From assembly GCF_002960625.1 (NCBI RefSeq), contig NZ_POJH01000021.1:1-64000 (forward strand): a stretch of DNA of 64,000 nucleotides. The letters run 5' to 3'. The stretch is from Streptococcus suis (GTDB lineage: Bacteria; Bacillota; Bacilli; Lactobacillales; Streptococcaceae). Below the pieces are notes generated by a model. That model ran no database searches. It was not told the DNA's origin and saw nothing but the letters and a program-made list of their open reading frames with translations. Below, piece after piece: positions 17,576 through 26,608 of the stretch. The first letter of the stretch is position 1. Each line of letters starts with the position of its first letter. The position numbers and the translations under genes were made by a program.

Positions 17576-18670
17576 ATGATATTTGAAAAAAGAAAGGTAC
17601 CACTCATGTTCTTCGTGGGCATGGTCTTTCTCTATTTTCCCTTTTATTACGCCCAGTATAGTCCTAATCCGACGGCAGTTGTCCTAGCGACCATTCTCTT
17701 TGCCCTGGTCTATTGCTCCCTCTTTTATACCGACCACAAGCTCTATTCCCTGCTGGCTTGGTTTTACCTGATTGGCTATATCGCCGTCATGAGTTTTTGG
17801 GGCAATCTGCAATTCTCCCTCTTTATCTTTAATCTGTCCACTATGCTGGGCTGGTATTATAAAGAGAATCGACCGACCTATCGGACGGTGTCCTACGGGC
17901 TTTTGTTGCTGGCTATTATCCTATGGGCTCTCTTTGGTCCAGTTCCTTTTGAGATGAGAGCTTTTGCACTCATCATTCATTTTTTCGGCTTGGCCTTGCT
18001 GATTTTCAGCTGGATTGAGATCAAGCGGGAAGCCCTTCAGCAACGCCTACAGGAGCAGAATGCGTCTATCAATCTCCTGCTGGCTGAGAATGAACGCAAC
18101 CGTATCGGTCAGGACTTGCACGACACACTGGGTCATGTCTTTGCCATGCTGTCTGTCAAGGCCGAGCTGGTCCAGATACTTTTAGACCACGATCAGATTG
18201 ACCAGGCCAAGAAGGAGGTGGCAGCCCTTCAGACCTTGGCTAAGGACTCCATGCAGGAGGTCCGCCAGATTGTCCAGTCCCTCAAGCAGCACACCGTGGC
18301 AGAGGAACTCCAGATTTTGCAGCAGATGTTGGACTTGGCAGGAGTGGACTTAGTTGTCTTGGGCGGGGAAATAGCAGAGCAGCTCAGCTTACCTGTCCAG
18401 AACAAACTGGCTATGGTGCTGAGAGAGTTGGCCAATAACCTACTCAAACACAGCCAGGCTAGCAAATGTCGTTTGGTTTTTGAAAAAGACCAGCAAGAAT
18501 TGGTTGTATACTACGAAGACAACGGTGTGGGCTTTGCCCAGTTGACTGGTCAGGAATTGCATACCATAAAAGACAGGTTGGTAACGGTGAAAGGGAGCTT
18601 GGAATTTCTCTCTTTAGCCAAGCCCACCCGCCTGTCCATCCGAATTCCGTTTGAGGAGGTGGTAGAATGA
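17576..18670 (+). CDS. DesK-like sensor histidine kinase
   Basis: A 364-residue kinase. About five membrane helices fill residues 10-147; a HisKA_3 dimerisation domain follows with the phospho-acceptor H182 in [14 protein letters not shown], then an HATPase domain ([19 protein letters not shown]). It belongs to the NarL-partner class, like DesK, which senses membrane thickness or fluidity in Bacillus. The signal here is inferred. It overlaps the response regulator by 4 bp. Confidence 0.9.
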   Translation: MIFEKRKVPLMFFVGMVFLYFPFYYAQYSPNPTAVVLATILFALVYCSLFYTDHKLYSLLAWFYLIGYIAVMSFWGNLQFSLFIFNLSTMLGWYYKENRPTYRTVSYGLLLLAIILWALFGPVPFEMRAFALIIHFFGLALLIFSWIEIKREALQQRLQEQNASINLLLAENERNRIGQDLHDTLGHVFAMLSVKAELVQILLDHDQIDQAKKEVAALQTLAKDSMQEVRQIVQSLKQHTVAEELQILQQMLDLAGVDLVVLGGEIAEQLSLPVQNKLAMVLRELANNLLKHSQASKCRLVFEKDQQELVVYYEDNGVGFAQLTGQELHTIKDRLVTVKGSLEFLSLAKPTRLSIRIPFEEVVE

Positions 18671-19266
18671 GAATCTTAGTCGCAGAAGATCAAGCAATGC
18701 TGCGGGACGCCCTCTGTCAGCTCTTGGGCTTTCAAGATGCGGTTGAGGCTGTTTTACAGGCAGAAAACGGCAGCCAGGCCCTTGCTCTTTTGGAAAAAGA
18801 GCCCGTAGATGTGGTACTGCTAGACATTGAAATGCCTGAGAAGACGGGGCTGGATGTCTTGGAATGGGTACGAGAAAAATCCCTGCCTGTCAAGGTTGTC
18901 ATCATGACTACCTTCAAGCGACCAGGCTATTTTGAGCGGGCGGTCAAGGCAGATGTGGATGCCTATGTACTCAAGGAACGCTCCATTTCGGACCTTATGC
19001 GGACCATTGAAACGGTCTTGGCGGGGCGGAAGGAATACTCGCCAGAGTTAATGGATATTCTCCTGACCCAACGTAGTCCCTTGACGAACTTGGAAAGTCA
19101 ACTACTCAAGCTGGTGGCAGAAGGTCTGTCCAATAAGGAAATCGCCAGCCAGCTCTACCTGTCTGACGGGACGGTCCGCAACTATATGACTTCAATCCTG
19201 TCCAAGCTAGGTGCAGAAAACCGCACGGCTGCTGTTAAGGTGGCACAGGAAAAGGGTTGGTTATGA
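18667..19266 (+). CDS. DesR-like response regulator (NarL/FixJ family)
   Basis: A 199-residue regulator: receiver domain with acidic pocket E7/D8, phospho-acceptor D53 ([11 protein letters not shown]) and K105-like lysine (VLKERS), then a LuxR-type HTH ([20 protein letters not shown]). It is the cognate partner of the DesK-like kinase and the probable activator at 15673-15698. It is the last gene of the operon; a strong terminator follows. Confidence 0.92.
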   Translation: MRILVAEDQAMLRDALCQLLGFQDAVEAVLQAENGSQALALLEKEPVDVVLLDIEMPEKTGLDVLEWVREKSLPVKVVIMTTFKRPGYFERAVKADVDAYVLKERSISDLMRTIETVLAGRKEYSPELMDILLTQRSPLTNLESQLLKLVAEGLSNKEIASQLYLSDGTVRNYMTSILSKLGAENRTAAVKVAQEKGWL

Positions 19267-19276
19267 TACTGGAATG

Positions 19277-19302
19277 AGATTGGGAAGAACCCAATCTTTT
19301 TT
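19277..19302 (+). terminator. Terminator of the ABC/DesKR operon
   Basis: Perfect AGATTGGG/CCCAATCT stem, AAGAA loop, then a run of T. Confidence 0.93.
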
Positions 19303-19338
19303 GGCTTTTAAAATAACAAGGTCTATTATGTTTTTGTA

Positions 19339-19367
19339 TTGAAAATCTTCGGATATTCTGCTAAAAT
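19339..19367 (+). promoter_or_regulatory. yqgQ promoter, probably giving a leaderless mRNA
   Basis: TTGAAA (19339-19344), 17-bp spacer, TAAAAT (19362-19367) with TG before it. The ATG of yqgQ begins eight bases after the -10, so transcription would start at or next to the start codon. Confidence 0.65.
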
Positions 19368-19374
19368 TTTATAT

Positions 19375-19593
19375 ATGAAACGACTATACGATGTACAGCA
19401 GTTGCTAAAACGTTTTGGTATAATCATCTATATGGGCAATCGTTTGTATGACATTGAGATGATGCAGATAGAGCTAAATCGTGTCTATCAGGCAGGTCTT
19501 CTGGATAGGTTGGACTATATGGAGGCTGAGTTGGTTTTGCGACGGGAACATCGTTTGGAATTAGAGTATCAGCAGTTGAAGGAGAGTAGATAG
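19375..19593 (+). CDS. yqgQ: YqgQ family protein (DUF910)
   Basis: A 72-residue soluble protein of the YqgQ family, function unknown. It keeps the core LYDVQQLLKRFG-IIIYMGNRLYD. The start at 19375 matches the family N-terminus; the in-frame ATG at 19339 would lie in the promoter. No ribosome site is present upstream. It overlaps the rhodanese gene by one base; in Bacillus yqgQ is likewise linked to glcK and a rhodanese-like gene. Confidence 0.85.
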   Translation: MKRLYDVQQLLKRFGIIIYMGNRLYDIEMMQIELNRVYQAGLLDRLDYMEAELVLRREHRLELEYQQLKESR

Positions 19594-19979
19594 TGGAAAC
19601 CTTGTGGGTATTTATTGTTTTTGTCGTCATTTTAGGTTCGTGGATGGGCTTTAATTATTGGAGATTGCGTCAAGCAGCGACAGTTATTGACAATGCTGCC
19701 TTTGCAGAGAAAATTCATGGAGGTCAGCTGATTGACCTACGAGATCCAAGTGAGTTCGGTCGCAAGCATATTCTGGGTGCCAGAAATATTCCCTACCAGC
19801 AATTACGCCAATCAACAGCAGCTTTACGCAAGGACAAGCCTGTTTTGATGTATGAAAATGATCGTGGGCAATTAGTGACACCAGCAGCCCTTCATTTGAA
19901 GAAACAAGGTTTTAATGAAATCTACATTCTAAGTTACGGTTTGAATGGCTGGAATGGGAAAGTAAAGACTGCTAAATAG
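19593..19979 (+). CDS. Membrane-anchored rhodanese-like protein without the active-site cysteine
   Basis: A 128-residue protein with one N-terminal membrane helix (residues 3-22) and a rhodanese domain (LIDLRDPSEFGRKHILGARNIP). The active-site loop, normally C-x-x-G-x-R, reads YENDRGQ, so it has no catalytic cysteine and should not act as a sulfurtransferase. It is similar in layout to YqhL. It starts with GTG in the stop codon of yqgQ. Confidence 0.83.
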   Translation: METLWVFIVFVVILGSWMGFNYWRLRQAATVIDNAAFAEKIHGGQLIDLRDPSEFGRKHILGARNIPYQQLRQSTAALRKDKPVLMYENDRGQLVTPAALHLKKQGFNEIYILSYGLNGWNGKVKTAK

Positions 19980-20048
19980 AATAGCAGGTCTAGAGTGAGT
20001 GGTAGGGGAGGCAAACCTTTTTGACCTACCAGATAGCATAAGGAACGA

Positions 20049-20813
20049 ATGATGAATAGAAAATTTGAAAAATTGTCACCAGCAGAAATGGGTATTATTG
20101 CCTTTATGGTACTTGTCTTGCTGATTAGTTTAGTTGCAAGCTGGTATAAAGGAACTCAGACAAAAACGGAAACTTCGGTAGCTAGACAAGAACTTGTTAG
20201 CGAAGATCCTGCCTATAAGGCGGCAGAGAATGCTGTGATTGCGCTTGAAGGAAATCCTAGCAAGGAGAAATTAGAAGCAGCTCAAGCTGCAGTTGATAAA
20301 TTGAAATCGGCTATTAAAAAGCAAGAGCTACAGACCAGAATTGATAAGGTAAAGGTTGCAGCAGATAATTTGACGGATGCCCAGACTAAAGCTAGATTAC
20401 AGGCTGAATTGATTAGGGCTGAGGCAGCTAAGAAATTAGAAGCTGAAAGGAACGGTTCCTCAGCAAGTTCGACTAGCAGTGAAGTGACAGAAGAGGTTGT
20501 AACAGCAACAAGCACGGTATCTGAAGAGGAAGTTTATCAAGAAGAAACTGCCTACCAGGAAGAAACGACTTATCAGGCAGAAACCAATACCTACATAGCT
20601 CCGGCACAAAATACCTATAGTAGCCCAAATGCTACGACGACTTACACTCCACCTGCTAGCCAAACAGAAACAAGCACAACTCCTGTGTCTGAGGTCAGTG
20701 AAGCGCCCGTTGTGGAAACACCAGTGACGGAAGCGTCAACTGCTACTGAAACTAGCGCAGAAAGTCCAGTTGCAAGTGAAACGCCAGCAACATCATCTAC
20801 AGATAATCCATAG
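20049..20813 (+). CDS. Membrane-anchored protein with Thr/Ser/Glu-rich tail, unknown function
   Basis: A 254-residue protein. A short cytoplasmic head, one membrane helix (about residues 15-31), an Ala/Lys/Glu-rich helical segment (55-140, likely coiled coil, EKLEAAQAAVDKLKSAIKKQ) and then a disordered tail rich in Thr, Ser, Glu and Pro, with imperfect repeats around YQEETAYQEETTYQ. There is no LPXTG motif. The tail is probably outside the membrane, spanning or contacting the wall. I do not recognise the family. It starts after an AAGGAA site and ends at a strong terminator. Confidence 0.72.
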   Translation: MMNRKFEKLSPAEMGIIAFMVLVLLISLVASWYKGTQTKTETSVARQELVSEDPAYKAAENAVIALEGNPSKEKLEAAQAAVDKLKSAIKKQELQTRIDKVKVAADNLTDAQTKARLQAELIRAEAAKKLEAERNGSSASSTSSEVTEEVVTATSTVSEEEVYQEETAYQEETTYQAETNTYIAPAQNTYSSPNATTTYTPPASQTETSTTPVSEVSEAPVVETPVTEASTATETSAESPVASETPATSSTDNP

Positions 20814-20816
20814 ATA

Positions 20817-20840
20817 AAAGGAGAGCAATCTCCTTTTTTT
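20817..20840 (+). terminator. Terminator before rsmD
   Basis: Perfect AAAGGAGA/TCTCCTTT stem with GCAA loop, followed by T. Confidence 0.92.
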
Positions 20841-20847
20841 AGTTTGA

Positions 20848-20878
20848 TTGAGCCGTCCAGTCGTTTTTTTGTTATAAT
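20848..20878 (+). promoter_or_regulatory. rsmD promoter, probably giving a leaderless mRNA
   Basis: Extended -10 TGTTATAAT (ends 20878) with a poor -35 TTGAGC at 19-bp spacing. The start codon of rsmD (20886) lies where the transcript should begin. Confidence 0.65.
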
Positions 20879-20885
20879 ATTCTTT

Positions 20886-21425
20886 ATGAGAATTGTATCA
20901 GGAATTTATGGCGGACGACCGCTAAAAACTTTAGAGGGTAAGACAACTAGGCCTACATCGGACAAGGTCCGTGGAGCCATGTTCAATATGATTGGTCCTT
21001 ATTTTGAGGGTGGTCGAGTCTTGGACCTCTATGCAGGAAGTGGCGGTTTGTCTATCGAGGCTGTTTCTCGCGGCATGGAGGCTGCAGTTCTGGTCGAGCG
21101 TGATCGGAGAGCGCAAGCTATTATCCGCGATAATATCCGTATGACCAAGGAAGACAGCAAGTTTCAGCTTTTGGCCATGGAGGCCAAACAGGCTTTGGTT
21201 CACTTGAGCGGATCCTTCGACCTGGTCTTTCTGGACCCTCCCTATGCAGCCGAGGACATCGTAGCAGATATCACTGAGCTGTGTCAGCGCCAGCTTTTGT
21301 CCCAAGAGGTCATGGTGGTCTGTGAAACGGATAAGGCAGTTTCTCTTCCCGAGGAAATAGCAGAGCTGGGCATTTGGAAGGAAAAAATATATGGAATTAG
21401 TAAGGTAACAGTCTATGTCAGATAA
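20886..21425 (+). CDS. rsmD: 16S rRNA (guanine(966)-N2)-methyltransferase
   Basis: A 179-residue class I methyltransferase with the SAM motif [14 protein letters not shown] and the catalytic FLDPPYA, acting on G966 of 16S rRNA. The N-terminal [13 protein letters not shown] is typical of RsmD, which fixes the start at 20886; the frame stays open upstream only through promoter sequence. It overlaps coaD by 11 bp, and rsmD-coaD order is conserved in Firmicutes. Confidence 0.93.
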   Translation: MRIVSGIYGGRPLKTLEGKTTRPTSDKVRGAMFNMIGPYFEGGRVLDLYAGSGGLSIEAVSRGMEAAVLVERDRRAQAIIRDNIRMTKEDSKFQLLAMEAKQALVHLSGSFDLVFLDPPYAAEDIVADITELCQRQLLSQEVMVVCETDKAVSLPEEIAELGIWKEKIYGISKVTVYVR

Positions 21426-21903
21426 GATAGGAATGTTTACAGGATCCTTTGACCCCATTACCAATGGGCATTTTGATATTATTGAGAGGGCAAGTGGCCT
21501 GTTTGATAAGCTTTATGTAGGTATTTTTTTCAATCCTAATAAAATTGGTTTGTTTACAGGGCAGGAGCGTCTAGCCCTCCTACAAAAAGTTTTTGAGGGA
21601 AATGAGAAGATTGAGGTCTTTTTAGCTGGTCAGGAATTGGTGGTTGATGTGGCCCGTGAGCGACGGGTTAGTCATATCGTTCGAGGTCTGCGTAATGGAA
21701 TTGACCTTGAATATGAAGCTAATTTTGACTATTTTAATCGCCAACTAGCTCCGGAACTTGAAACGGTTTATCTCATGTCTAAACCAGAGTATCGGAATAT
21801 ATCTTCTAGTCAAATCAGAGAATTGATTCATTATCAGCAAGATATTAGTCCCTATGTTCCCCCAGTTGTCAGTGAGGAGATAAAAAAGAATGAAGAAAAA
21901 TAA
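21415..21903 (+). CDS. coaD: Phosphopantetheine adenylyltransferase
   Basis: A 162-residue nucleotidyltransferase that makes dephospho-CoA. Signature [10 protein letters not shown] (10-19) and the C-terminal SSQIREL (the ISSTxVR position) are present. It overlaps rsmD by 11 bp and sepM by 14 bp. Confidence 0.95.
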   Translation: MSDKIGMFTGSFDPITNGHFDIIERASGLFDKLYVGIFFNPNKIGLFTGQERLALLQKVFEGNEKIEVFLAGQELVVDVARERRVSHIVRGLRNGIDLEYEANFDYFNRQLAPELETVYLMSKPEYRNISSSQIRELIHYQQDISPYVPPVVSEEIKKNEEK

Positions 21904-22939
21904 GAAATTACTACTGATTAGCTCCATTGTCTTAGGTACTTTATTGATTTGGTTTACGGTCTTTGTCCCCCTGCCATACTATCTGGAAAAGCCGGGAGGG
22001 GCTTCGGATATTCGTCAGGTTTTGACGGTTAATGACCAAGAAGACAAGGAAACTGGTTCTTACAATTTTACCTACGTTTCAGTCCAGCAGGCAACGGCCT
22101 TGCAACTCTTGGCGGCCCAGTTTGACCCTTACACAAGTGTTAGTTCAGCAGAGGAGATGACAGGTGGGGCAGATAGCGAGGAATACTTCCGCATTGCCCA
22201 GTTCTACATGGAAACTTCGCAAAATATGGCTAAGTACCAAGGTTTGACCTTGGCTGGTAAAGAGGTCAGCATGGATTTCTTCGGAGTGTACGTTCTAGCT
22301 TTAGCCGAAGATTCAACTTTTAAGGAAATTCTCAATATTGCGGACACTGTTGTCAGCATCAATGGAAAAACCTTTGAATCCTCACCAGACCTCATTAAAT
22401 ATGTCAGCAGTTTGGAATTGGGCAGTGATGTGACCGTTGGTTACGTAAGCGGTGGTCAGGAAAAATCAGCTGATGGTCACATTATCAAGCTTTCAAATGG
22501 TAAAAACGGGATCGGGATTACTCTTGTAGACCATACGGAAGTGAAGAGTTCAGTACCGATTGAATTCCAAACTGGCAATATTGGTGGCCCAAGTGCCGGA
22601 CTGATGTTTACCCTTGCCATTTATACGCAACTGGCTGATCCAACCTTGCGTGATGGGCGCGTGATTGCGGGTACCGGAACCATTGAGCAGGATGGTAGTG
22701 TCGGTGATATTGGTGGAGCAGATAAGAAGGTTTTATCTGCAGCCAAGGCTGGAGCAAGTATCTTCTTTGTTCCCAACAATCCAGTTGATGAGGAGATCTT
22801 GAAAGAGGATCCAACAGCTAAAACCAACTATGAAGAGGCTAAAGAAGCGGCTGAGAAAGCAGGTCTGGACATTGAAGTTGTGCCTGTCAAGACAGCTCAG
22901 GATGCCATTGACTATTTGAAGCAAACCGAGGGCGAGTAA
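21890..22939 (+). CDS. sepM: SepM-type PDZ/Lon-like membrane protease
   Basis: A 349-residue protein: N-terminal membrane anchor (8-28), a PDZ domain (about 125-205) and a C-terminal Lon-like protease domain with the Ser-Lys dyad, S235 in GGPSAG and a lysine at 279-280 in GGADKK. In S. mutans SepM trims the competence-stimulating peptide at the cell surface; the same architecture suggests peptide or membrane-protein processing here. It is translated with coaD through a 14-bp overlap. Confidence 0.9.
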   Translation: MKKNKKLLLISSIVLGTLLIWFTVFVPLPYYLEKPGGASDIRQVLTVNDQEDKETGSYNFTYVSVQQATALQLLAAQFDPYTSVSSAEEMTGGADSEEYFRIAQFYMETSQNMAKYQGLTLAGKEVSMDFFGVYVLALAEDSTFKEILNIADTVVSINGKTFESSPDLIKYVSSLELGSDVTVGYVSGGQEKSADGHIIKLSNGKNGIGITLVDHTEVKSSVPIEFQTGNIGGPSAGLMFTLAIYTQLADPTLRDGRVIAGTGTIEQDGSVGDIGGADKKVLSAAKAGASIFFVPNNPVDEEILKEDPTAKTNYEEAKEAAEKAGLDIEVVPVKTAQDAIDYLKQTEGE

Positions 22940-23018
22940 ATCGTCCTTTTTGCTATTTCATTAAAATTGTCTGAATTTTCTTTGATAACCTAAACTAGAA
23001 GAATTTCAGTTCAAATCG

Positions 23019-23027
23019 TGGTATAAT
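23019..23027 (+). promoter_or_regulatory. yutD promoter
   Basis: Extended -10 TGGTATAAT ending at 23027; no -35 of quality. The leader is about 50 nt with a GGAGG ribosome site before yutD. Confidence 0.6.
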
Positions 23028-23081
23028 AGTAGGGTTAGATAGAATTGATTTGTATGAATATTTTACAAGATTGGAGGATTC

Positions 23082-23723
23082 ATGAAAAAAGATATTTCAC
23101 CAGAAATGTATAACTACAACAAGTATCCTGGACCAAGTTTTGCTCGTGTGGGGGATAAGGTTGTATCTGAAAATATTGAACTAGACCTTGTGGAAGACTA
23201 TAAAGAGGCTTTTGACCAGACTATTTTCGGTCAGCGTTTTTCACAGTTGATGCTCAAGTTTGACTATATTGTCGGCGATTGGGGCAATGAGCAACTGCGT
23301 TTGAAGGGCTTTTATAAGGACGATAAAACTGTTAAGTCTGATTCAAAAATCAGTCGTTTGGATGATTATTTGACGGAATTCTGTAATTTTGGTTGTGCTT
23401 ATTTCGTCTTAGCCAATCCAAATCCTCAGGACTTGCCTGTTGAGGAGGAGGACAGACCCCGTCGCAAGCGGAGTCGTTCTCGTAATCGCAACAGAAATCA
23501 GCAGCGGACGGAGCCGATTGCGCCAAAGGAAAGTAAGAATAGTCGTAATGACCGTCAGAAAAAAGGGAAGCAGCAGAACAAGCAGTCGGAACAGCGTCAT
23601 TTTACTATGAAAAATGCGGGTGCCAAGGCTAGTCAGACGGAGCGTAGTCAGAAGCGTGACCGTAAAGAAAATAATCGGGAGATGAATGAAGCCAAGCGTA
23701 GCTTTGTTATCCGTCAGAAGTAG
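23082..23723 (+). CDS. yutD: YutD family protein (DUF1027) with basic C-terminal tail
   Basis: A 213-residue protein. Residues 1-115 form the conserved DUF1027/YutD domain ([36 protein letters not shown]). The last ~90 residues are low in complexity and very basic (Arg/Lys/Asn/Gln), resembling RNA-binding tails. Function is unknown. It lies 8 bp before rlmN, and an RNA-related role fits the tail and neighbour but is inferred. Confidence 0.85.
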   Translation: MKKDISPEMYNYNKYPGPSFARVGDKVVSENIELDLVEDYKEAFDQTIFGQRFSQLMLKFDYIVGDWGNEQLRLKGFYKDDKTVKSDSKISRLDDYLTEFCNFGCAYFVLANPNPQDLPVEEEDRPRRKRSRSRNRNRNQQRTEPIAPKESKNSRNDRQKKGKQQNKQSEQRHFTMKNAGAKASQTERSQKRDRKENNREMNEAKRSFVIRQK

Positions 23724-23731
23724 GGAGAAAG

Positions 23732-24844
23732 ATGAAACCATCAATTTATGCCTTTAGTCAAGCCAATCTTGTGGATTGGATTTTAGAAAATGGGGAAAAG
23801 AAATTCCGTGCGACACAGATTTGGGAATGGCTCTATCGTTCCCGTGTCCAGTCCTTTGCGGAAATGACCAACTTGCCTAAGTCTTTGATTGAAAAATTGG
23901 AAGAAAACTTTGTGGTCAACCCACTCAAACAACGGATTGTACAGGAGTCTAAGGACGGTACTATCAAATACCTATTTGAATTGCCAGATGGCATGCTGAT
24001 TGAAACAGTTCTCATGCACCAGCATTATGGTCTGTCAGTCTGTGTAACCACTCAGGTAGGTTGCAATATTGGTTGTACCTTCTGTGCTTCTGGTTTGATT
24101 CCTAAGCAACGGGATTTGACCAGTGGTGAAATTGTGGCTCAGATTATGTTGGTGCAGAAATACCTGGATGAGCGTAACCAGAATGAGCGTGTCAGCCATA
24201 TCGTTGTCATGGGGATTGGTGAGCCATTGGATAACTACGACAATGTTATGACCTTCTTGCGTGTAGTCAATGATGATAAGGGCTTGGCAATCGGAGCCCG
24301 TCACATCACCGTTTCCACTTCTGGTTTGGCGCCAAAAATCCGTGATTTTGCCCGTGAGGGAGTTCAGGTTAACTTGGCAGTATCCCTTCATGCGCCAAAT
24401 AACGACCTTCGTTCCAGCATCATGCGCATCAACCGTCGCTATCCAATCGAAGTCTTGTTTGAAGCGATTGAGGACTATATCAAGGTGACCAACCGCCGTG
24501 TGACTTTTGAATACATCATGCTCAACGAGGTCAATGATGGAGTGGAGCAGGCTCAGGAATTGGCTGATTTGACCAAGAACATCCGTAAATTGTCTTATAT
24601 CAACTTGATTCCATACAACCCTGTAAGTGAGCATGACCAATACAGCCGTTCAACTAGAGAACGGACCTTGGCTTTCTTTGATGTTTTGAAGAAAAATGGG
24701 GTCAACTGCGTTGTTCGCCAGGAACACGGTACAGATATTGATGCGGCTTGTGGTCAGTTGCGTTCCAATACGCTCAAGAAAGACCGCGAAAAAGCGCGTG
24801 CTCGTATTGCAGCAGCAAAAGCCAAGGCAGGTATTGGAGCATGA
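23732..24844 (+). CDS. rlmN: Dual-specificity 23S rRNA/tRNA adenine-C2 methyltransferase
   Basis: A 370-residue radical SAM enzyme that methylates A2503 of 23S rRNA and A37 of some tRNAs. The cluster cysteines are C111, C115 and C118 (CNIGCTFC); the C-terminal catalytic cysteine is in the motif DAACGQL. Other family motifs: [30 protein letters not shown]. Length and N-terminus are normal. The GGGAGAAAG ribosome site is good. It overlaps the VanZ gene by 4 bp. Confidence 0.95.
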   Translation: MKPSIYAFSQANLVDWILENGEKKFRATQIWEWLYRSRVQSFAEMTNLPKSLIEKLEENFVVNPLKQRIVQESKDGTIKYLFELPDGMLIETVLMHQHYGLSVCVTTQVGCNIGCTFCASGLIPKQRDLTSGEIVAQIMLVQKYLDERNQNERVSHIVVMGIGEPLDNYDNVMTFLRVVNDDKGLAIGARHITVSTSGLAPKIRDFAREGVQVNLAVSLHAPNNDLRSSIMRINRRYPIEVLFEAIEDYIKVTNRRVTFEYIMLNEVNDGVEQAQELADLTKNIRKLSYINLIPYNPVSEHDQYSRSTRERTLAFFDVLKKNGVNCVVRQEHGTDIDAACGQLRSNTLKKDREKARARIAAAKAKAGIGA

Positions 24845-25359
24845 GAACATTCTTCCAAGCAGATGGAGACTTGACCAAGCTAGGAAGACAAATTTGTAAA
24901 AGCTTAGCTGGGGCCTATGCTCTGGCTATTGTTTTACTCTGTTTTCTTCCTCAGACCTGGTACCCTCAATACAAAGACTTTTCCACACCAGGCATTATTC
25001 AGATTGGGCGGCTCTATCTACTCCCCACTCCCTTTAATAGTATTGTCAACGGTGATAAGGTAGATAGCCTAGCAGATTTGGGCTGGATATTCTTGCAGAA
25101 CTTCACCAATATTTTTCTACTCTTCCCTCTGGTTTTTCTTCTCCTTTTCCTTTTTGAAAAATGGCGGAGCCTTGGAGCTGTTATTCGGTATAGTTTTTGT
25201 ATGAGCTTGTTTATCGAATGTACCCAACTCTTGCTAGACCTGCTCATAGATGCCCAGCGAGTATTTGAAGTGGATGACCTCTGGACAAATACCTTAGGCG
25301 GTGTCTTGGCTTATCTCATTTATAAACTAACGAAGAAATTAGTCGCCTCTTTCAAATAA
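24841..25359 (+). CDS. VanZ-like family membrane protein
   Basis: A 172-residue membrane protein with about four helices and the VanZ motif set: [12 protein letters not shown], the segment [11 protein letters not shown] and [16 protein letters not shown]. The family is named after a teicoplanin-resistance accessory protein but most members are uncharacterised envelope proteins; this one is not in a resistance cluster. The start at 24841 overlaps the rlmN stop (ATGA), which is preferred over an earlier in-frame ATG inside rlmN. Confidence 0.85.
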   Translation: MRTFFQADGDLTKLGRQICKSLAGAYALAIVLLCFLPQTWYPQYKDFSTPGIIQIGRLYLLPTPFNSIVNGDKVDSLADLGWIFLQNFTNIFLLFPLVFLLLFLFEKWRSLGAVIRYSFCMSLFIECTQLLLDLLIDAQRVFEVDDLWTNTLGGVLAYLIYKLTKKLVASFK

Positions 25360-25465
25360 TGCTCGTTTTTTACTTTGAAAAACCCTATATTTCTGACAGT
25401 TGTTCGTGTTTAAATGGTGTGGTCGATTTTATTTTGAAAGAATAGTGGAAATTATTTGAAAACAC

Positions 25466-25494
25466 TTGACATTATGTAAGGTATGACTTATAAT
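25466..25494 (+). promoter_or_regulatory. Consensus promoter of a small RNA gene
   Basis: Full consensus TTGACA (25466-25471), 17-bp spacer, TATAAT (25489-25494). It is the best sigma-70-type promoter in the window, and no reading frame follows it. Confidence 0.85.
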
Positions 25495-25500
25495 CGTATG

Positions 25501-25714
25501 TAGTTTAAGAAGAGTTCAATTTATCTATGCCTACTTAGCAGTACTTGGTTTCAAATTGTTCACTTTTTTAAGAAGTCCTTTTGAATAAAGAAAATTTTGT
25601 TCAAGCTAGGCAAAATAGAATACGGATCCCCTTATATCGTGCAATTCCTAAACTTAGGACTTTTCTATCCGTATTCGCATGTATCCTCTCGGGTTATCTT
25701 CGAGAGGATTTTCT
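25501..25714 (+). ncRNA. Probable small RNA, about 210 nt, structured
   Basis: Bounded by the consensus promoter above and a strong intrinsic terminator. Inside, GAATACGGAT (25619-25628) pairs with ATCCGTATTC (25668-25677), enclosing CCTAA/TTAGG; TGCCTACTT (near 25530) pairs with AAGCTAGGCA (near 25603) with one bulge. It has no reading frame with a ribosome site. The long rod-like fold and size recall 6S RNA, but I cannot confirm this by sequence. Confidence 0.65.
25684..25714 (+). terminator. Terminator of the small RNA gene
   Basis: TCCTCTCG/CGAGAGGA stem (25684-25691, 25701-25708) with a 9-nt loop and TTTTCT. Confidence 0.88.
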
Positions 25715-25735
25715 GTAAGTTAAAGTCATAATCAA

Positions 25736-25766
25736 AACCCCTGACGATTGAATATGGTCAGGGGTT
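25736..25766 (-). terminator. Terminator after nadE
   Basis: Ten-base stem AACCCCTGAC/GTCAGGGGTT with a T-rich end on the minus strand. Confidence 0.88.
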
Positions 25767-25771
25767 GATTG

Positions 25772-26596
25772 TTATTTCCAAAAGTCATCAAAAATCGTGA
25801 TTGGCAGGTGGCGTTTGTGGGCTGTTTTATTCCACCATCCTTCGATAATGGTTTGGGCTTGAGGGTCGATGATTTTGCCTTCTAGATAGTCGTCAATTTG
25901 GTTATAGGTAACACCAAGAGCGACTTCATCCGCCAGGCCTGGTTTGTCCTCTTCCAAGTCAGCGGTAGGGACTTTGAGGTAGAGTTTTTCATCTGCTCCC
26001 AAAGCAGCTAGAAGTTGCTTACCTTGACGCTTGTTAAGGCGGAAGAGGGGCAGGATATCTGCACCACCATCACCGTGCTTGGTGAAGAAGCCGGTAATAT
26101 TCTCGGCGGCATGGTCGGTTCCAATCACAGCTCCCTTGCGTTCGCCGGCAACTGCATACTGGGCAATCATACGCATGCGAGCTTTAGCATTTCCCTTATT
26201 AAAATCAGACATAGACAGCCCGTTTGCATTGACAGCCGCTGCCATAGCATCTGTAGATTCCTTGATGTTGATGGTTAGGCTGACATCTGGTTGAATAAAG
26301 GCTAGGGCTGCTTGGGCATCGGACTCGTCAGCTTGCACACCATAAGGGAGGCGGATAGCGATAAATTGGTAGGAGTCGTCACCTGTTTCCGCCCGCATTT
26401 CTTCCATAGTCAACTGGGCCAAACGACCAGCCAAGGTCGAGTCTTGTCCACCCGAAATTCCCAAAACGTAGGTTTTCAAAAAGGGATGTTTTTTAAGGTA
26501 ATCTTTGAGAAAGTCGATGGAGCGACGGATTTCTTCATTTGGGTCAATGCTTGGCTTGACACCTAGTTCCTTGATAATGGTTTCTTGTAGGGTCAT
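25772..26596 (-). CDS. nadE: Ammonia-dependent NAD+ synthetase
   Basis: A 274-residue enzyme that amidates nicotinate adenine dinucleotide to NAD+. PP-loop SGGQDST (48-54), the segment [20 protein letters not shown] and the C-terminal [13 protein letters not shown] are typical of the NH3-dependent form; there is no glutaminase domain. It lies 12 bp downstream of pncB, so the two form a NAD salvage operon. Confidence 0.95.
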   Translation of the reverse strand: MTLQETIIKELGVKPSIDPNEEIRRSIDFLKDYLKKHPFLKTYVLGISGGQDSTLAGRLAQLTMEEMRAETGDDSYQFIAIRLPYGVQADESDAQAALAFIQPDVSLTINIKESTDAMAAAVNANGLSMSDFNKGNAKARMRMIAQYAVAGERKGAVIGTDHAAENITGFFTKHGDGGADILPLFRLNKRQGKQLLAALGADEKLYLKVPTADLEEDKPGLADEVALGVTYNQIDDYLEGKIIDPQAQTIIEGWWNKTAHKRHLPITIFDDFWK

Positions 26597-26608
26597 TGGC
26601 TACCTTTC

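Noticed and set aside
25501..25714. tracrRNA, RNase P RNA or SRP RNA
   Set aside because: The hallmark sequences of these RNAs are absent and no CRISPR-Cas genes are in the window.
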